The position numbers and the translations under genes are program-made. A stretch of DNA of 64,000 nucleotides from Isoetes taiwanensis (lineage: Eukaryota > Streptophyta > Lycopodiopsida > Isoetales > Isoetaceae): positions 1,242,001 to 1,306,000 of the forward strand of contig JAJEKV010000103.1 of NCBI GenBank assembly GCA_021234155.1, read 5' to 3'. This document shows positions 10,920 through 20,937 of this stretch, piece after piece; the first letter of the stretch is position 1; the number at the start of each line of letters is the position of its first letter. Below the pieces are notes generated by a model. That model did no database searches and was not told the origin of the DNA. It worked only from the letters and a program-made list of their open reading frames with translations.

Positions 10920-12144
10920 GCAGAAACAACCCTGACTCATATCAGAGCCTCTGGATTTAGCCAAAAAGGGTCGATTGATCTAGAAAAAAGGCCGAAACCA
11001 AGATATTTCTAGCCGATCTGCTATTTCTAATGATTATCTACCTTTTTGGATTGATATTTGTGATTAAGAAAGGCTCTTCCGGAAATAGGTGATCTTGCCC
11101 TATAAAAGTAACTGTTTCCTTCATCTGGGATGGAGAAATCCAGTTGGGAGCTTGTGATCATCCTCTGCCTTGTCCTAGAAACCATTAAGTGAACTAGTTT
11201 TCCACCATTGCTAAGTTTTATCGATTGTGTTGTGGAAGGCATGATAACGAATTCATGCTGATAGCTTGAGCCCGGTTGGGTGGTTATCTCTTTCCTAAAG
11301 ATTGGAGAGTATTGTTAATTGATTAATTGGGTTGTAGCTTAAGTTTTCCTTCGTTGTATCATAAAATATAAAGGAAATAAAGATTGACCTGAAGACCAAA
11401 GATGCCAAAGATTCAAAAGCATGCCAAGCTTGACTAGGACCCCTAAAGACCAAAGATTCAAAAGCATGCCATGTACCTGATGCCAGATGCAGCTGGCAGT
11501 TCTTGAGGGGTAAAATGAATTGCCGAATCCTTTGCCCTTCTAATTTCAAGGTTTCAGTAATCATTGGATGGTGGATGATGGAAATCTCCATCTGCTGGAA
11601 AAAAAAATGCTCATTAAGTCCCCAAAAACATTTAAATAAGTAGATATGATTTCTGAATGGTTTTAAGGTATAGAAATTTGGATTCATTGTTGAAATTTGA
11701 GCAGAATTTACCTTTAGTCGGCAGAAATAAATGCAATGTTGCTGCTCGCATATAAATGAGTCGATAATGTGGTATTAATTATAATGTGGAACCATGGTGC
11801 ATTGCATGGAGGGTTGTTGGACTTGGTGAAATTAAGGAGGGGGGCATGTTGAAAGTCCTTATATTTGACATTTAGTCAATTTGTCATATTGCAGTGTGAA
11901 GTGCTTTGTAACGGTCTTCATGATTTTAGGTATAATGTAACCTAACATTGTCATGTAGAGTGAAGTGCTTTTAATGGTATATGTTATGTTAGGTATAATG
12001 TGTGACGTTCCAGCACAGTATACGGTCCCAGGACGTATACTGTACTGCCTCGTCACGCGTACACGCCACTCCAACCGACGTGTACGCCGACGGATAGCCA
12101 GGTAAGTAGCCCTAGGGGCAACTTGCTAGGTATGTTCATATGTT

Positions 12145-12170
12145 ATTAATGTGCACATGTGCACATTAAT
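12145..12170. promoter_or_regulatory. Perfect 26-bp palindrome in the LTR
   Basis: The half-site ATTAATGTGCACA is followed by its exact reverse complement, giving a central CACATGTG. It is conserved without change at 23314-23339 in the 3' LTR despite general LTR divergence. CACATGTG is an E-box type core of the kind bound by bHLH dimers, so an enhancer role is plausible but inferred. Confidence 0.6.
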
Positions 12171-12268
12171 GTGAGCACACCTTTCCATGTAGGCATATTC
12201 TTGCCACCTAGTCATTAAAGGCAAGTGGGGCCTTTCCAATTATCCCACATGCTAAAATGGGTAATTGG

Positions 12269-12342
12269 AAACCCTAGCCTAAACCCCCATGTCTATTTAG
12301 GGTAGGGAAACCCTAACTTGTTAGTTTTCGTCCTTAGGGTTT
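12269..12342. promoter_or_regulatory. Cluster of three telo-box motifs in the LTR
   Basis: AAACCCTA occurs at 12269-12276, AAACCCTAA at 12308-12316 and the reverse TTAGGGTTT at 12334-12342. Telo-boxes near plant transcription starts are bound by TRB-type and other Myb factors. The cluster is retained in the 3' LTR near 23438-23510. It may mark the U3/R promoter; no strong TATA box is seen beside it. Confidence 0.5.
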
Positions 12343-13576
12343 TAGAGCCCTGTTTTGGCTGCCCCAGGAGCCAAAACCGCATCCCAGACGCTGCCCAAGC
12401 GAATTGCGCCATCAGTTTCCCTGAATTCGATCAGCTCAGCAGGATGGTTGAACTCAGGTCAGGAGGAGCCACCCAGGGATCAGGTATTTGGTCAATTTAA
12501 TAGCTTAAACCGTCTTCTAGTCATAGAACCAGTAGGTTTAGACTATTAAATTGCCCATAGCAGTTATCTAGATCTTAGATCTCGAACACTAACTAAAGAA
12601 CCTAACTCTATGATATAGATTAGATCTAGTTCTTTAGTTCTTCTGTGATGTATATGGATGATGTCTCTCTGTGAACTCCTTGTATTGGGAAGGGGGGTAG
12701 AGGCCTGAAGCCTTGTAGTTGATGCTCCTAGGATAGCCTCTCTAGCACACTATAAATGCGGCCTGTGCACAAGAGCCACACCTGGTTGTGGGTGAAGGGG
12801 CCAGACTGGCTCATAAGGAGGTTCGTGTTCTGACTCCTGAACGATCCCTCTGGTGTGTAAAGCCTACCGGGGATCACTGTGACTAGGCCTAATGGTTTGC
12901 CACTGCGCGTGGGCAAGGCATGGGCTCGACACCCGTGAAGTGGTGTTCACTTTCCAGTGGGTTCAGTCGAATACGGGCAGTGGCCCTCTAGTCACCTTGA
13001 GTCAGCATGTAGATCTCTGGAGGGAGTGATCCCTACACCGCCCCCATCGGCTGGGGAGATGAAACCCAGGAATAGCCCTTTTGGCTATGCATCCCGTGCG
13101 GCTCTGATCCCGGTCCCAACACTTTACGACCTACTGCGCAAAGTGTGCACGGGGAGGGGCGGATGGAGTGGACAACCCTATGCCATGTTCTCATGCCGGC
13201 CAAATCCATTGCCATGAATTTCATGCGCAATGAACTTCACGGAGGCCCAAGCCGTGGGATCGTCCTTTGAGTCTGAGCCTTGGGTAGAATTCCCCATGTG
13301 ATGCGTTGATCATTGTTTATGCAGGTGATGATGCACCACCCTTCGAGGTGGATGGAGGATTATGTTGAGTACTGACATGTATGTTTACGCTTCCGCAGCT
13401 AGGTTGGCCCTGAGGGAGACAGGGTAGAATGACACCTTCACTCTTCCCACTGGGACTGCGTTCTGCATACGGTGATGTGTGGAGGGCCCCAGTATCAAAG
13501 GTGGAGCTGGTATGGGGAGAACTCACCAACTTGTATCACGGTGAGGGGCACCATCTCAGTAGGGGACGCGATCACA

Positions 13577-13590
13577 AAGGTATCGAGCAA
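13577..13590 (+). promoter_or_regulatory. Primer-binding site, initiator tRNA-Met type
   Basis: AAGGTATCGAGC directly follows the 5' LTR and differs from the usual TGGTATCAGAGC by one missing base and an end mismatch. Its position at the LTR boundary supports the assignment. Confidence 0.6.
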
Positions 13591-13778
13591 TGTTCTTGGA
13601 GACCAAGAGCAAAGCACTGGCCATGCTCCCAGTAGTACTAACTTGATAGGGTCCTCAAGCCTCGAAAAGTGGGAAATTTTTTTCTCATTTTTGTAGGTAT
13701 GCTAAGCTAGTAACAAGTAAGCGAATTGGAATTTAATAAGATTAAAAAGAATAAGCCAAAAATTTTCCAAGTGAGGTG

Positions 13779-13845
13779 GTCTCACAGCTCGCGCCTGGTC
13801 GCAGAACTAAATTTTAGTTTTGAAGCGAGGCGCAAGCTGTGAGAC
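13779..13845. repeat. Hairpin repeat H1 in the retroelement leader
   Basis: Left arm GTCTCACAGCTCGCGCC pairs with right arm GGCGCAAGCTGTGAGAC, and inside lies a second inverted pair AACTAAA/TTTAGTT. Three further copies lie at 13970-14035, 15683-15742 and 15877-15944. Confidence 0.8.
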
Positions 13846-13969
13846 ATCGAGCCAAGATCACCAAAATATGATGAACTTGAGAAAAGTAATGTGGTAAGGA
13901 TAGTTCTAAGGTAGGAATTAATTAGAATAACATGTTTTAATTACCTAAATAACCTAGAAATGTACGAGA

Positions 13970-14035
13970 TCTCACAGCTCGCGCCTGGTCTAAAAACTAA
14001 ACTTTAGTTTTGGAGCGAGGCGCAAGCTGTGAGAC
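13970..14035. repeat. Hairpin repeat H2
   Basis: Same arms as H1 (ctcacagctcgcgcc ... ggcgcaagctgtgag) with an inner AACTAAA/TTTAGTT pair. It lies 190 bp after H1 and 106 bp before a TATA box. Both arms are conserved relative to H1 although the flanks are not. Confidence 0.8.
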
Positions 14036-14140
14036 CATTAGGTAGAAAAAAGTCTGAAATAAGTGTAGATTTTAATTAAATAGGTGCCTTGGCATGATAA
14101 ATTGAGCAACTTGAATCTTGACCTAAAAATTTCCCCAAGC

Positions 14141-14148
14141 TATAAATA
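14141..14148 (+). promoter_or_regulatory. TATA box upstream of the H3-tail-like ORF
   Basis: TATAAATA lies about 100 bp before the ATG at 14251 and is followed by a CT-rich stretch (ccccctcattttccc) typical of plant 5' leaders. A homologous TATAAATA followed by cccctcatttctccc occurs at 16134, so the promoter-like segment is duplicated within the element. Confidence 0.5.
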
Positions 14149-14250
14149 AATGTAGACCCCCCCTCATTTTCCCGCTCTAGCCCTAGAAAACTGCTCTCCC
14201 ACACTAAGGCGATCTTTGGGCGCTGACATCCGATTGACGATCCGTCAAAC

Positions 14251-14505
14251 ATGGCACGGACCAAACAGGCCGCGAGGAAAGCCCGCCCAGGCGAAGCAAC
14301 CAGCGCCGTTGATGCTGATACGATTCGGCGCATGCTCCAGGAGCGTCTCCTCAACACTAACGGTCAATCTTCTTCGAGCGAGGGAGAACCTTCGAATGAG
14401 CAAAATCAAGAAGACGACGTACATTCGGAGGCAGGGACGGAAGTGATTGAGGAAGAGGACGAGGGAGCGCAGAGGGAAAAGAGAACCAAGGCCCGAGAGG
14501 AATGA
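14251..14505 (+). CDS. Leader ORF beginning with a histone H3 tail mimic
   Basis: The ATG sits in a good plant context (aaacATGGC). The product starts MARTKQAARKARPGEAT. After removal of Met, which Ala at position 2 favours, residues 1-9 read A-R-T-K-Q-A-A-R-K against A-R-T-K-Q-T-A-R-K in histone H3, keeping R2, T3, K4, R8 and K9 and changing T6 and S10 to Ala. The rest is not a histone. It has a short helix (DTIRRMLQERLLNT), a Ser/Glu-rich acidic stretch and a basic end, with a stop at 14503-14505. A +1 change extends it in the same style (EDAAALSRPLRSKSSTD) to about 14605, then a Lys/Glu-rich region to about 15073, so the native protein was probably about 270 residues. It could be an accessory or gag N-terminal protein. 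Confidence 0.6.
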   Translation: MARTKQAARKARPGEATSAVDADTIRRMLQERLLNTNGQSSSSEGEPSNEQNQEDDVHSEAGTEVIEEEDEGAQREKRTKAREE

Positions 14506-15073
14506 GGATGCTGCGGCCTTGAGCCGACCATTGAGGAGCAAGTCAAGCACGGATTCGAGAAAAGAAGCGGAGAACAGCAGGAGCAGAAGCGAAGCCGAGA
14601 CTTGAACCAAAGCAGAGGGAAGCAGATCTCGCGAGGTTTATTAGGGAAGTATGAACGGAGAAGAAGAGGGAACGGTAAGAAGAGGAAAAGGGAAGAGGAG
14701 GAACAGAATATGCCGAGAGAAGAAGAAGAAGAAGAAGGGCAAATTCGCGGAGAGCCTAAGGAAGTCAAGGACGATCACACCAAGGAAGAGGCCTAACCCC
14801 AAGATCGCTATCAAAGAGCGGGCAACCGATGAACCTCCGAACCCTCCGACGACCCTTTTCCGACGAGGACTTCAAACCCCAATATCAAGGTGGAAGTTTT
14901 CTAAACCCCCAGCGACGAAAGTAGTACCTGAGCGCATAGCCGCCAGAACAGACCCAAAAGGATCAAGTGCGCGAAGCCCCGAAAACCCGCTTTGGGATAG
15001 GAAGAAACAGCCACGACCGCCTGCGGAAGCTTACGCCACCGATGCAGTAAAAGATATAACAAAAGAAAGATGA
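14506..15073 (+). pseudogene. Frameshifted continuation of the leader ORF, Lys/Glu-rich
   Basis: Segments in three frames show charged low-complexity protein: YERRRRGNGKKRKREEEEQN near 14650-14710, and PNPKIAIKERATDEPPNPPT at 14800-14860, then RWKFSKPPATKVVPER and a final KQPRPPAEAYATDAVKDITK before the stop at 15073. There is no known domain. The low-complexity basic/acidic pattern suits a nucleic-acid- or chromatin-associated protein, but that is inference. Confidence 0.4.
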
Positions 15074-15682
15074 GGAGCACGAGGCTTTATATGAAGAAAT
15101 GGGAGGCCCACAAAGAAGTACTATGAAGAAAACGAGGGTTAGGATCATCGAAGGAGGGCGACCAACGAAGGAGCAGACCTTAAAAAGCCGCCACCACCAA
15201 GCCCAAGGTTCCCAAGCCACCACCCAAGAAGAAGATTGACGACCGGGAGGTGGAGAGGAGAGCGCTAAGGGAGATTAGGCACTTCCAACAGCCTTCTCGG
15301 TCTTCTAATTCCCCGAGCCCCTTTGCTCGGTTAGTCGCGAAGTGATGCGGGGCCTCTGGGGATGGACTTGAGTCACCGGATGAGGCACCGGGCAATGCAA
15401 GAGGCGGTGAGGCAAAAGATAGTGCAACATTTTGAAGATTCAACAGCTTTGCACCTTTGTGCCGCGCCAAGCGGGTAACCCTAATGCGACAAGACATGTA
15501 TCTTACTTGAGCCGTATAAAGGGAGAACGCCTTAGAACCTTTTTTGTAAATAATTGAAAATTTTGTAATATACTGACAATTTTGTGTACCTTAACCGCAT
15601 GAACCGGATTAATTAGGGCAAGTTAGTAAGTTTTAGCTTTTATTCGAAAAAATAGGACATTTACGAGGCCGAAAAGCGTGAT

Positions 15683-15742
15683 GTCTCACAACTCGCCGGT
15701 CGCGAAAACTAAATTTTAGTTTTGAAGCGAGGCCGCTGAGAA
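15683..15742. repeat. Hairpin repeat H3, degenerate
   Basis: Recognisable as a copy of H1 (tgtctcacaactcgcc ... aactaaattttagtttt ... gcgaggccgctgag), but the arms no longer match fully. It sits 1.9 kb downstream of H1, the same spacing as H4 to H2. Confidence 0.6.
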
Positions 15743-15876
15743 CCTCGCCCAAACTTGACCAAAACAGCTCCAAATCGACCAAATAAAGGGGTCAATGCAT
15801 GCGATTTGATGAACCCGATCACCCTTACAGCCTTTAGTTTATCCAAACGGACACCTTTTGATCGAATGAGACTGAT

Positions 15877-15944
15877 GTCTCACAGCTTCACGCCGGGTCG
15901 AAGAACTAAATGTTAGTTTTGAAGCGGGCGCAAAGTCGTGAGAC
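15877..15944. repeat. Hairpin repeat H4
   Basis: gtctcacagcttcacgcc pairs imperfectly with gggcgcaaagtcgtgagac around aactaaatgttagttt. It lies about 260 bp before the second TATAAATA. The H3-H4-TATA order repeats the H1-H2-TATA order. Confidence 0.7.
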
Positions 15945-16133
15945 CTCCTACCATTTCTTCACGGGGACTTGTCCAAATCATCTTCAACCTATTGTATAGC
16001 ATCTTTTAGGTAATCTAGCCTTGTCCAAACATCTCACCTAGTCTTCAAATTTCCATTTTGACCTCGGATAGACTAGAATTACCCAACCCGGGGAATTTTC
16101 CAAGTCATCCAAAATTAGGGTTTTCCCCTTTTC

Positions 16134-16141
16134 TATAAATA
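16134..16141 (+). promoter_or_regulatory. Second internal TATA box
   Basis: TATAAATA followed by gacccctcatttctccc is homologous to the segment at 14141. The first ATG after it (16251, MATSIFS) is quickly stopped, so the second module's ORF has no H3-like start here. Confidence 0.45.
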
Positions 16142-16591
16142 GACCCCTCATTTCTCCCGGATAGCACCCTACAAATGCGCTTCCGCCCTTCTAGCGATTT
16201 CGGCTCCACTGGCTCTTGCCTTAGTTTGATACCCTCTTCGCATTTAATCAATGGCAACCTCGATTTTTTCATGAGATGGTGAGTATGCCGGCTCATCTTC
16301 GCCGGCGGCGTCGACCAAATCTTCCATATCTTCGGGAAGGAGGTAGATGTCCAAGCAACCTTAGCGCAACCCCGACTTCTGATGGGAGTCTTGTGCGAGT
16401 TCCAAGCTAGGGTTGCAGAACCGGCTGGGTGCAACTCCCCCCTTGCATAGGCTACTTTGTTCCTAGACAATCCCTGCAAGCGGCATTAGGCGATGTTCCG
16501 AACATCGCCAAATACCTGACAAATAAATAGCATAGCGCTTTGGAGCCAATGGTCCTAGCGTCAATAGGACCAAGTACTTCTCTTTCAACCT

Positions 16592-17053
16592 TTGCCTTGG
16601 CAATCTTTCTCACCAATCGCAGGGAACACTGGTGGGGAAACCTCCATTCCCCATGGGCGTGGACCCATTAGCCATAGCGGTGAGAACAACGGCTCCTTGC
16701 AGCGGTATGAACATGGCGAGGAAGGAAAACAAGAGGAGGACTCAGACGAACAGGAATCAGAGGAGGAGGAAGACTATGTCGAGCTCGACCCAGCGGAGGA
16801 GCGGCGACAAGCAGCAGAGCAGTGGCAAGACCCGAGAGAAGCCGGCAAACTCTTAGAGTCGCACCACCTTGGGCTAGGCATTACAAGCCTAGCCCCCATT
16901 ATCAGTCCCGCGAGGGAGTTTACGCTTCTAGCGACATCCAAAACCTCCCGGTCTGCGGGGAAAGGGGACAGACCTGAAGAGTTGCTGCACCAACTCGAAG
17001 AACGGACCTGGCGACTTCATCGTCCGAGGAGCATCGACTTCCCACTCAAGTAA
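16592..17053 (+). pseudogene. Acidic/charged leader ORF of the second module
   Basis: An open frame with no strong start contains a Glu-rich acidic stretch (EEDSDEQESEEEEDYVELD), then a helical basic segment (ERRQAAEQWQDPREAGKLLE). Its place after hairpins and a TATA box matches that of the H3-tail ORF, so it may be the diverged paralogue. No known domain is seen. Confidence 0.35.
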
Positions 17054-17269
17054 GGGAGGCCCCCACCGCGGGGAGAGTCGACCTCCCGACATCCAAGCCC
17101 CTCTGGCCCGACATCAGAGGCCATTATGGAGGCGGACCAGGCAAAGAAATCAACTACCGACGGAGGAAGAGTTCCTTGCCCTACAGGAACAGATGGGGAT
17201 CCGTTATGCGACCTCGAACATCCTAACGGCAAGCTCTTCAGCAACACCTCCCCCGGAGAGCAGGAATGA

Positions 17270-17720
17270 TTAGCAGTCCTGATCCCAGAAGTGTAATGTT
17301 GTATTCACATATTATAAGATATGAATATAATTTCTTTTGCTCTATAAATGTTTTGTTGATATATTTTGTGTCCCCAACCATACCAACAAACATAAATAAT
17401 GCAAGAGAACAAGAAAAAAACTAACCATATAGCTATGAACTACTTGCGTGTGCAGCTAGAAGCCTAGGCTCAGGAGAACGACACAGGCGAGAACTCATGG
17501 AAGAACAGAGTCCGCCCAGGCCACGCCCGGCAAGGAACCTGCTTGACGAATTTGGACCCATGACCCCAGAAGAAGAATTATCCCCGGATGAGGGCGGACT
17601 GGAGCGGATAAAGGCTTTGCTAGCATATAATTTTGCGAGCAAATATTTGTTGATATAATCGTATCTCAACCATACCAACAAACATAATTTCGTAAGAGAA
17701 TAAGAAAAAAGAAACAAGAA
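17270..17720 (+). other. Intron-like AT-rich blocks between charged ORFs
   Basis: Two AT-rich stretches (about 17290-17455 and 17635-17705) share a near-identical core (ttgttgatat...tctcaaccataccaacaaacataa...gagaa-aagaaaaaa). They flank a short open frame (GERHRRELMEEQSPPRPRPA ... FGPMTPEEELSPDEG). The first ends gtgtgcag|, like a splice acceptor. These may be introns in the leader or gag gene, or a small direct duplication. Confidence 0.3.
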
Positions 17721-17729
17721 GAGGAGCAA

Positions 17730-18721
17730 AAGAGAGGAAGGTCCCCAGTTCCGGACTCCCTCAGGCTCAAGCTCCGCTGAGGAATCGGACTCATGATTCG
17801 AGGAAGAAGAAGAGAACCAAGACCGAACAGATGGAAAGCGTGAACGAACACTCCGGAGAACGGACGGAAGAGGATTCACAAGAACCTCGACTACCGGAAG
17901 AAAGTGGACTCGATCATTGGGAAATGTTTTGAAGGCCCCTGGAAGCTTCGAGGGGAGCAATTCGAGGCGAGAATAGGTCCCGGCATGGAAATAAGCGGAA
18001 GCTTGCAGCGAGATGAGTGATATGGCAACGCTTATGGTATGAAGGATAAGGATAAAGGCGGGGGTGGCAACCGCGAAACCTGAAAGGAGCAAACGCATTT
18101 GGTGGAAGGGTTATGCAAAGCTCATGGCTTAGGGATGCTTTGCGAGTTTAGAAGTTTGCTAAAGCCTTCAAAAGCGCCATTACGTTCCAAGAGAGCACAA
18201 GTCCGGCATGATGCACGGCGATTCTACGAGGTTGCGGCAAGGCAACAAGGCAGTCAAAAATATCTGAGAGGAATTCATGAAATTTTGTATGTTCCAAAGT
18301 TAGGTGAGAAGCATGCGGTAAAGCTACATCGAAGGTCTGAATGAGGGAGATCCATAAGCTTATAAGGGCAATAAACCCTAGACGATGCTCGAGCGAGTCC
18401 AAGGCAAAAAGCTTGCAAGGAGCGGGACCTCGGAGCGTGAGGCGGCGGCCCCATTCTCGGGGACAAAGGCAAGGCAGAGGCGGTTTTAGCCGAGGACAGC
18501 CAGCCCGGGACCAGCTAGAGCCCCATATAATAGCAATCAAGGGAAGCGGCGGGGAAGAAGCGGTGTCCTTCAAAGATAAAGCGAGGAAGGGTCAAACTAC
18601 TCTAAAGGCAGTCGCGATCCTTTTGCAGACCATGCCAAGGAGAAAGAGAGGAGTGCATAAGCGGCTTTGCTTGAGGTGCTTCCAACCAGGCCATAGGGCG
18701 GTGAACGCCCATACGTTATGA
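17730..18721 (+). pseudogene. Gag of the 12.7-kb element, frameshifted
   Basis: Fragments of the retrotransposon gag domain are visible around 18210-18330 (KYLRGIHEILYVPKLGEKHA), followed by IHKLIRAINPRRCSSE, a Gly/Arg-rich linker (SRGQRQGRGGFSRGQPA), and a zinc knuckle CLRCFQPGH near 18667-18693 whose last Cys is lost. Gag forms the virus-like particle and packages the RNA. There are at least four frame changes, so no intact protein is made by this copy as sequenced. Confidence 0.75.
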
Positions 18722-18859
18722 GTCTTGGCGGCGAGAGTTGGGATTGGGACACTCTGTCCGGAACGGCGGCGGCGAGGAAGCCATGACTACATTGAGGGTG
18801 AGTGTCATATCTTTGCACTTAATAGATCTGAAACAAGCGGAGAGCGGTATAAGGTAATT

Positions 18860-19010
18860 TCCCGCTGTAGGGAAGGCCAAGGCCAAGTCATTTATAGTCA
18901 CGATAGACTCGGGGAAGTAGCCATAACTTTGCATCCCCGGAATGGTTCAAATGTTGAAGTTGAAACCACTAAAAAGTCAAACCCAAGGCCCGTGGTCCTA
19001 GCAAGTGGGG
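18860..19010 (+). pseudogene. Aspartic protease remnant
   Basis: The frame at 18890-18914 reads FIVTIDSG, the active-site DSG of retroelement aspartic protease. It is followed, after stops, by PGMVQMLKLKPL, typical of the segment after the active site in Ty3/gypsy protease. It lies in the expected place between gag and RT. Confidence 0.6.
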
Positions 19011-19599
19011 CGGAGCACCACAGCGGCAAGAAGAATCAACCGACATCGACTTGCGAGGATTAATATCGAGATGGGGGGCAGAGGTAATGGGCATTGGCAA
19101 ATCTGACTTGATCATAGGTATGGAACCTTGGACCAGCAGGGGGCCATCATTGATTGTGGAAGCGGAAAGTGACCTTCCCAACACCCCACGGCAAGATCAT
19201 TGAGATCCGCAGGTAAAGAAGTTGTCCCCATCATGCGGTGTATGTCTTCTAAACGGTATTTTGTTCAAGTGTATCAAGAGTAAGCGGGTGGCATACATCT
19301 TCAAGCTTGAGATTGAAGAGCCGGAGTCGAGAAGAGAGTAGAAGAAGATAAAGTGCTCAACAAGCTACCCAAGCGGATAGCTAAAGCTTGATCCGCGGAA
19401 AGTTCCATGAGCTCTTCCCCGATGAGATCAAGCAGCTCCCTCCTTATAGGGGAGTCGAAAGTAGATAGCACTTTCGACCGGGAACAAAAGCCGACAAGCA
19501 AGGCTCCATATAGAATGACAACGCCGAGTTGACCAATTTGAAGAAGCGATTCAGGAGTCGCTTTCGACCTAGGTTTCATTAGACCTAGTGTCTCGCCCG

Positions 19600-20140
19600 T
19601 TTGGAGCACCCATTCTCTTTGTCAAGAATAAAGATGGATCTCGGAGGATGTGCATAGACTATAGACAGGTTGAATAAGCACACCATCAAGAACAAGTATG
19701 CGCTTCCAAGATCAGACGACTTGATGGATCAGCTTCAAGGAGCAAAGATCTTCTCCAAAATCGACTTAAGGTCAGGTTATCATCAGATCCGGATAAAGGA
19801 AGAAGATATCCATAAAACCGCCTTCAGGACGCGGTATGGGCATTATGAGTTCTTCGGTAATGCCTTTTGCTTATCAAATGCCCATAACGTTCATGAGGCT
19901 CATGAGCGATATCTTGGGGAGTTCCTAGACACCTTTGTGATTGTTTTCTTTGATGACATTTTGGTGTATAGCAGATCTCTTGAAGAGCATGTACAACACT
20001 TGAGAAGAGTGCTGGAGAAGTTGAAGAGGCACCAGTTGTACGCCAAGTTGTCAAAGTGCCACTTCGCAACGGAGAAGGTGGAATACCTTGGCCATGTGAT
20101 TTCAGCGGAAGGCATATCCCGACGGACCCGCCAAGATTGA
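19600..20140 (+). CDS. Ty3/gypsy reverse transcriptase palm, partial frame
   Basis: An open stretch from 19670 encodes [20 protein letters not shown], then motif A ([18 protein letters not shown], first catalytic Asp) and a degraded motif B ([14 protein letters not shown], where FGLTNAP is expected). Next are the active-site FFDDILVYS (two catalytic Asp) and the [18 protein letters not shown] signature. The start of RT ([16 protein letters not shown]) is in another frame at 19618-19660. The degraded motif B suggests loss of function or base errors. Confidence 0.85.
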
Positions 20141-20379
20141 AGCGGTGATTCGGTGGCGGCGTCAAGAATGTGCATGAGGTCGGTTTTCTGGGCTAGCGGT
20201 GGTACTCTGAAGTTCGTGAAGAACTTTGCTAAGATAAGCGACCCATTAATGGACGACAAGAGCAAGAGAAGGTGAAAGATTGGGCGAGCATTGGCACAAG
20301 AAAGCCCAAAAGGGGTTTGAATTGTTGAAAGAAGCTTTGGACGACAAACCCTGCCTTGACCCCCGCCGGACCCGGAGAA

Positions 20380-20725
20380 AGATAAGCTTGTAGCAACAGA
20401 TGCAAGTAAGATAGCTTCTGGGCAAAGTGCTTATGCGGGAAGAGCGTGTGGTAGCGTATGATTCCGTGAAGATGAACGATCCACCAAACGCCACCCAACG
20501 CAACGACCACCGTGAATTGCTTGCGGTTGTCGGGGCACTAAGAATATGGAGGCACTACCTTTGGGAAGGAAGTTCCAATTGGATACCCACCATCGGAGCC
20601 TCCAAGATGTATTCACGCAACCACACCTTAACTGAGGCCGGAGGTGGATGGAGTTCCTCGAGGAATATGACTTTGATATAGTCTACAAGCCGGGAAGCTC
20701 AATGTGGTAGCGAGATGCGCTTTTC
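20380..20725 (+). pseudogene. RNase H domain of the 12.7-kb element
   Basis: Fragments in several frames give KLVATDASK (first Asp), HRELLAVVGALRIWRHYLW, LDTHHRSLQDVFTQPH, and WMEFLEEYDFDIVYKPG with a broken ADALS end. Order and spacing match Ty3/gypsy RNase H. Confidence 0.8.
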
Positions 20726-20937
20726 GGCATCCACGACAACTAGAGTGCATTGCAATGCAATTTGGCGCTTTCGGCGACTTTGGTAAGAAGATTGAAGAGT
20801 CCTTGCCAACCGGATGTGGATTTCCCGTGAGAAGTATGGGCAAGCCTCTCTAGGGGAGGCTAGAAACGGATAAAAGCGGGGAAGCCTTCAAGCATTATAG
20901 GAAGGAGGGCAACTTTGTTATATCATAAGAACAAGTT

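Larger units (their letters stand above)
12001..13576 (+). repeat. 5' LTR of the 12.7-kb element (1,576 bp)
   Basis: It starts TGTGACGTTCC and ends GATCACA, aligned throughout with 23170-24716. Differences from the 3' LTR include many CAG/CTG versus CGG/CCG sites and small indels. It carries a perfect 26-bp palindrome and telo-box motifs in its first 350 bp. Confidence 0.92.

Noticed and set aside
14251-14290. A histone H3 gene
   Set aside because: Only about the first ten residues match; the H3 core fold (STELLIRKLPF-type segments) is absent and the remaining protein is acidic low-complexity.
17433-18098. A 221-codon minus-strand frame
   Set aside because: It lies antisense to the gag/leader coding fragments, is Ser/Leu-rich with no domain, and is explained by codon bias on the opposite strand.
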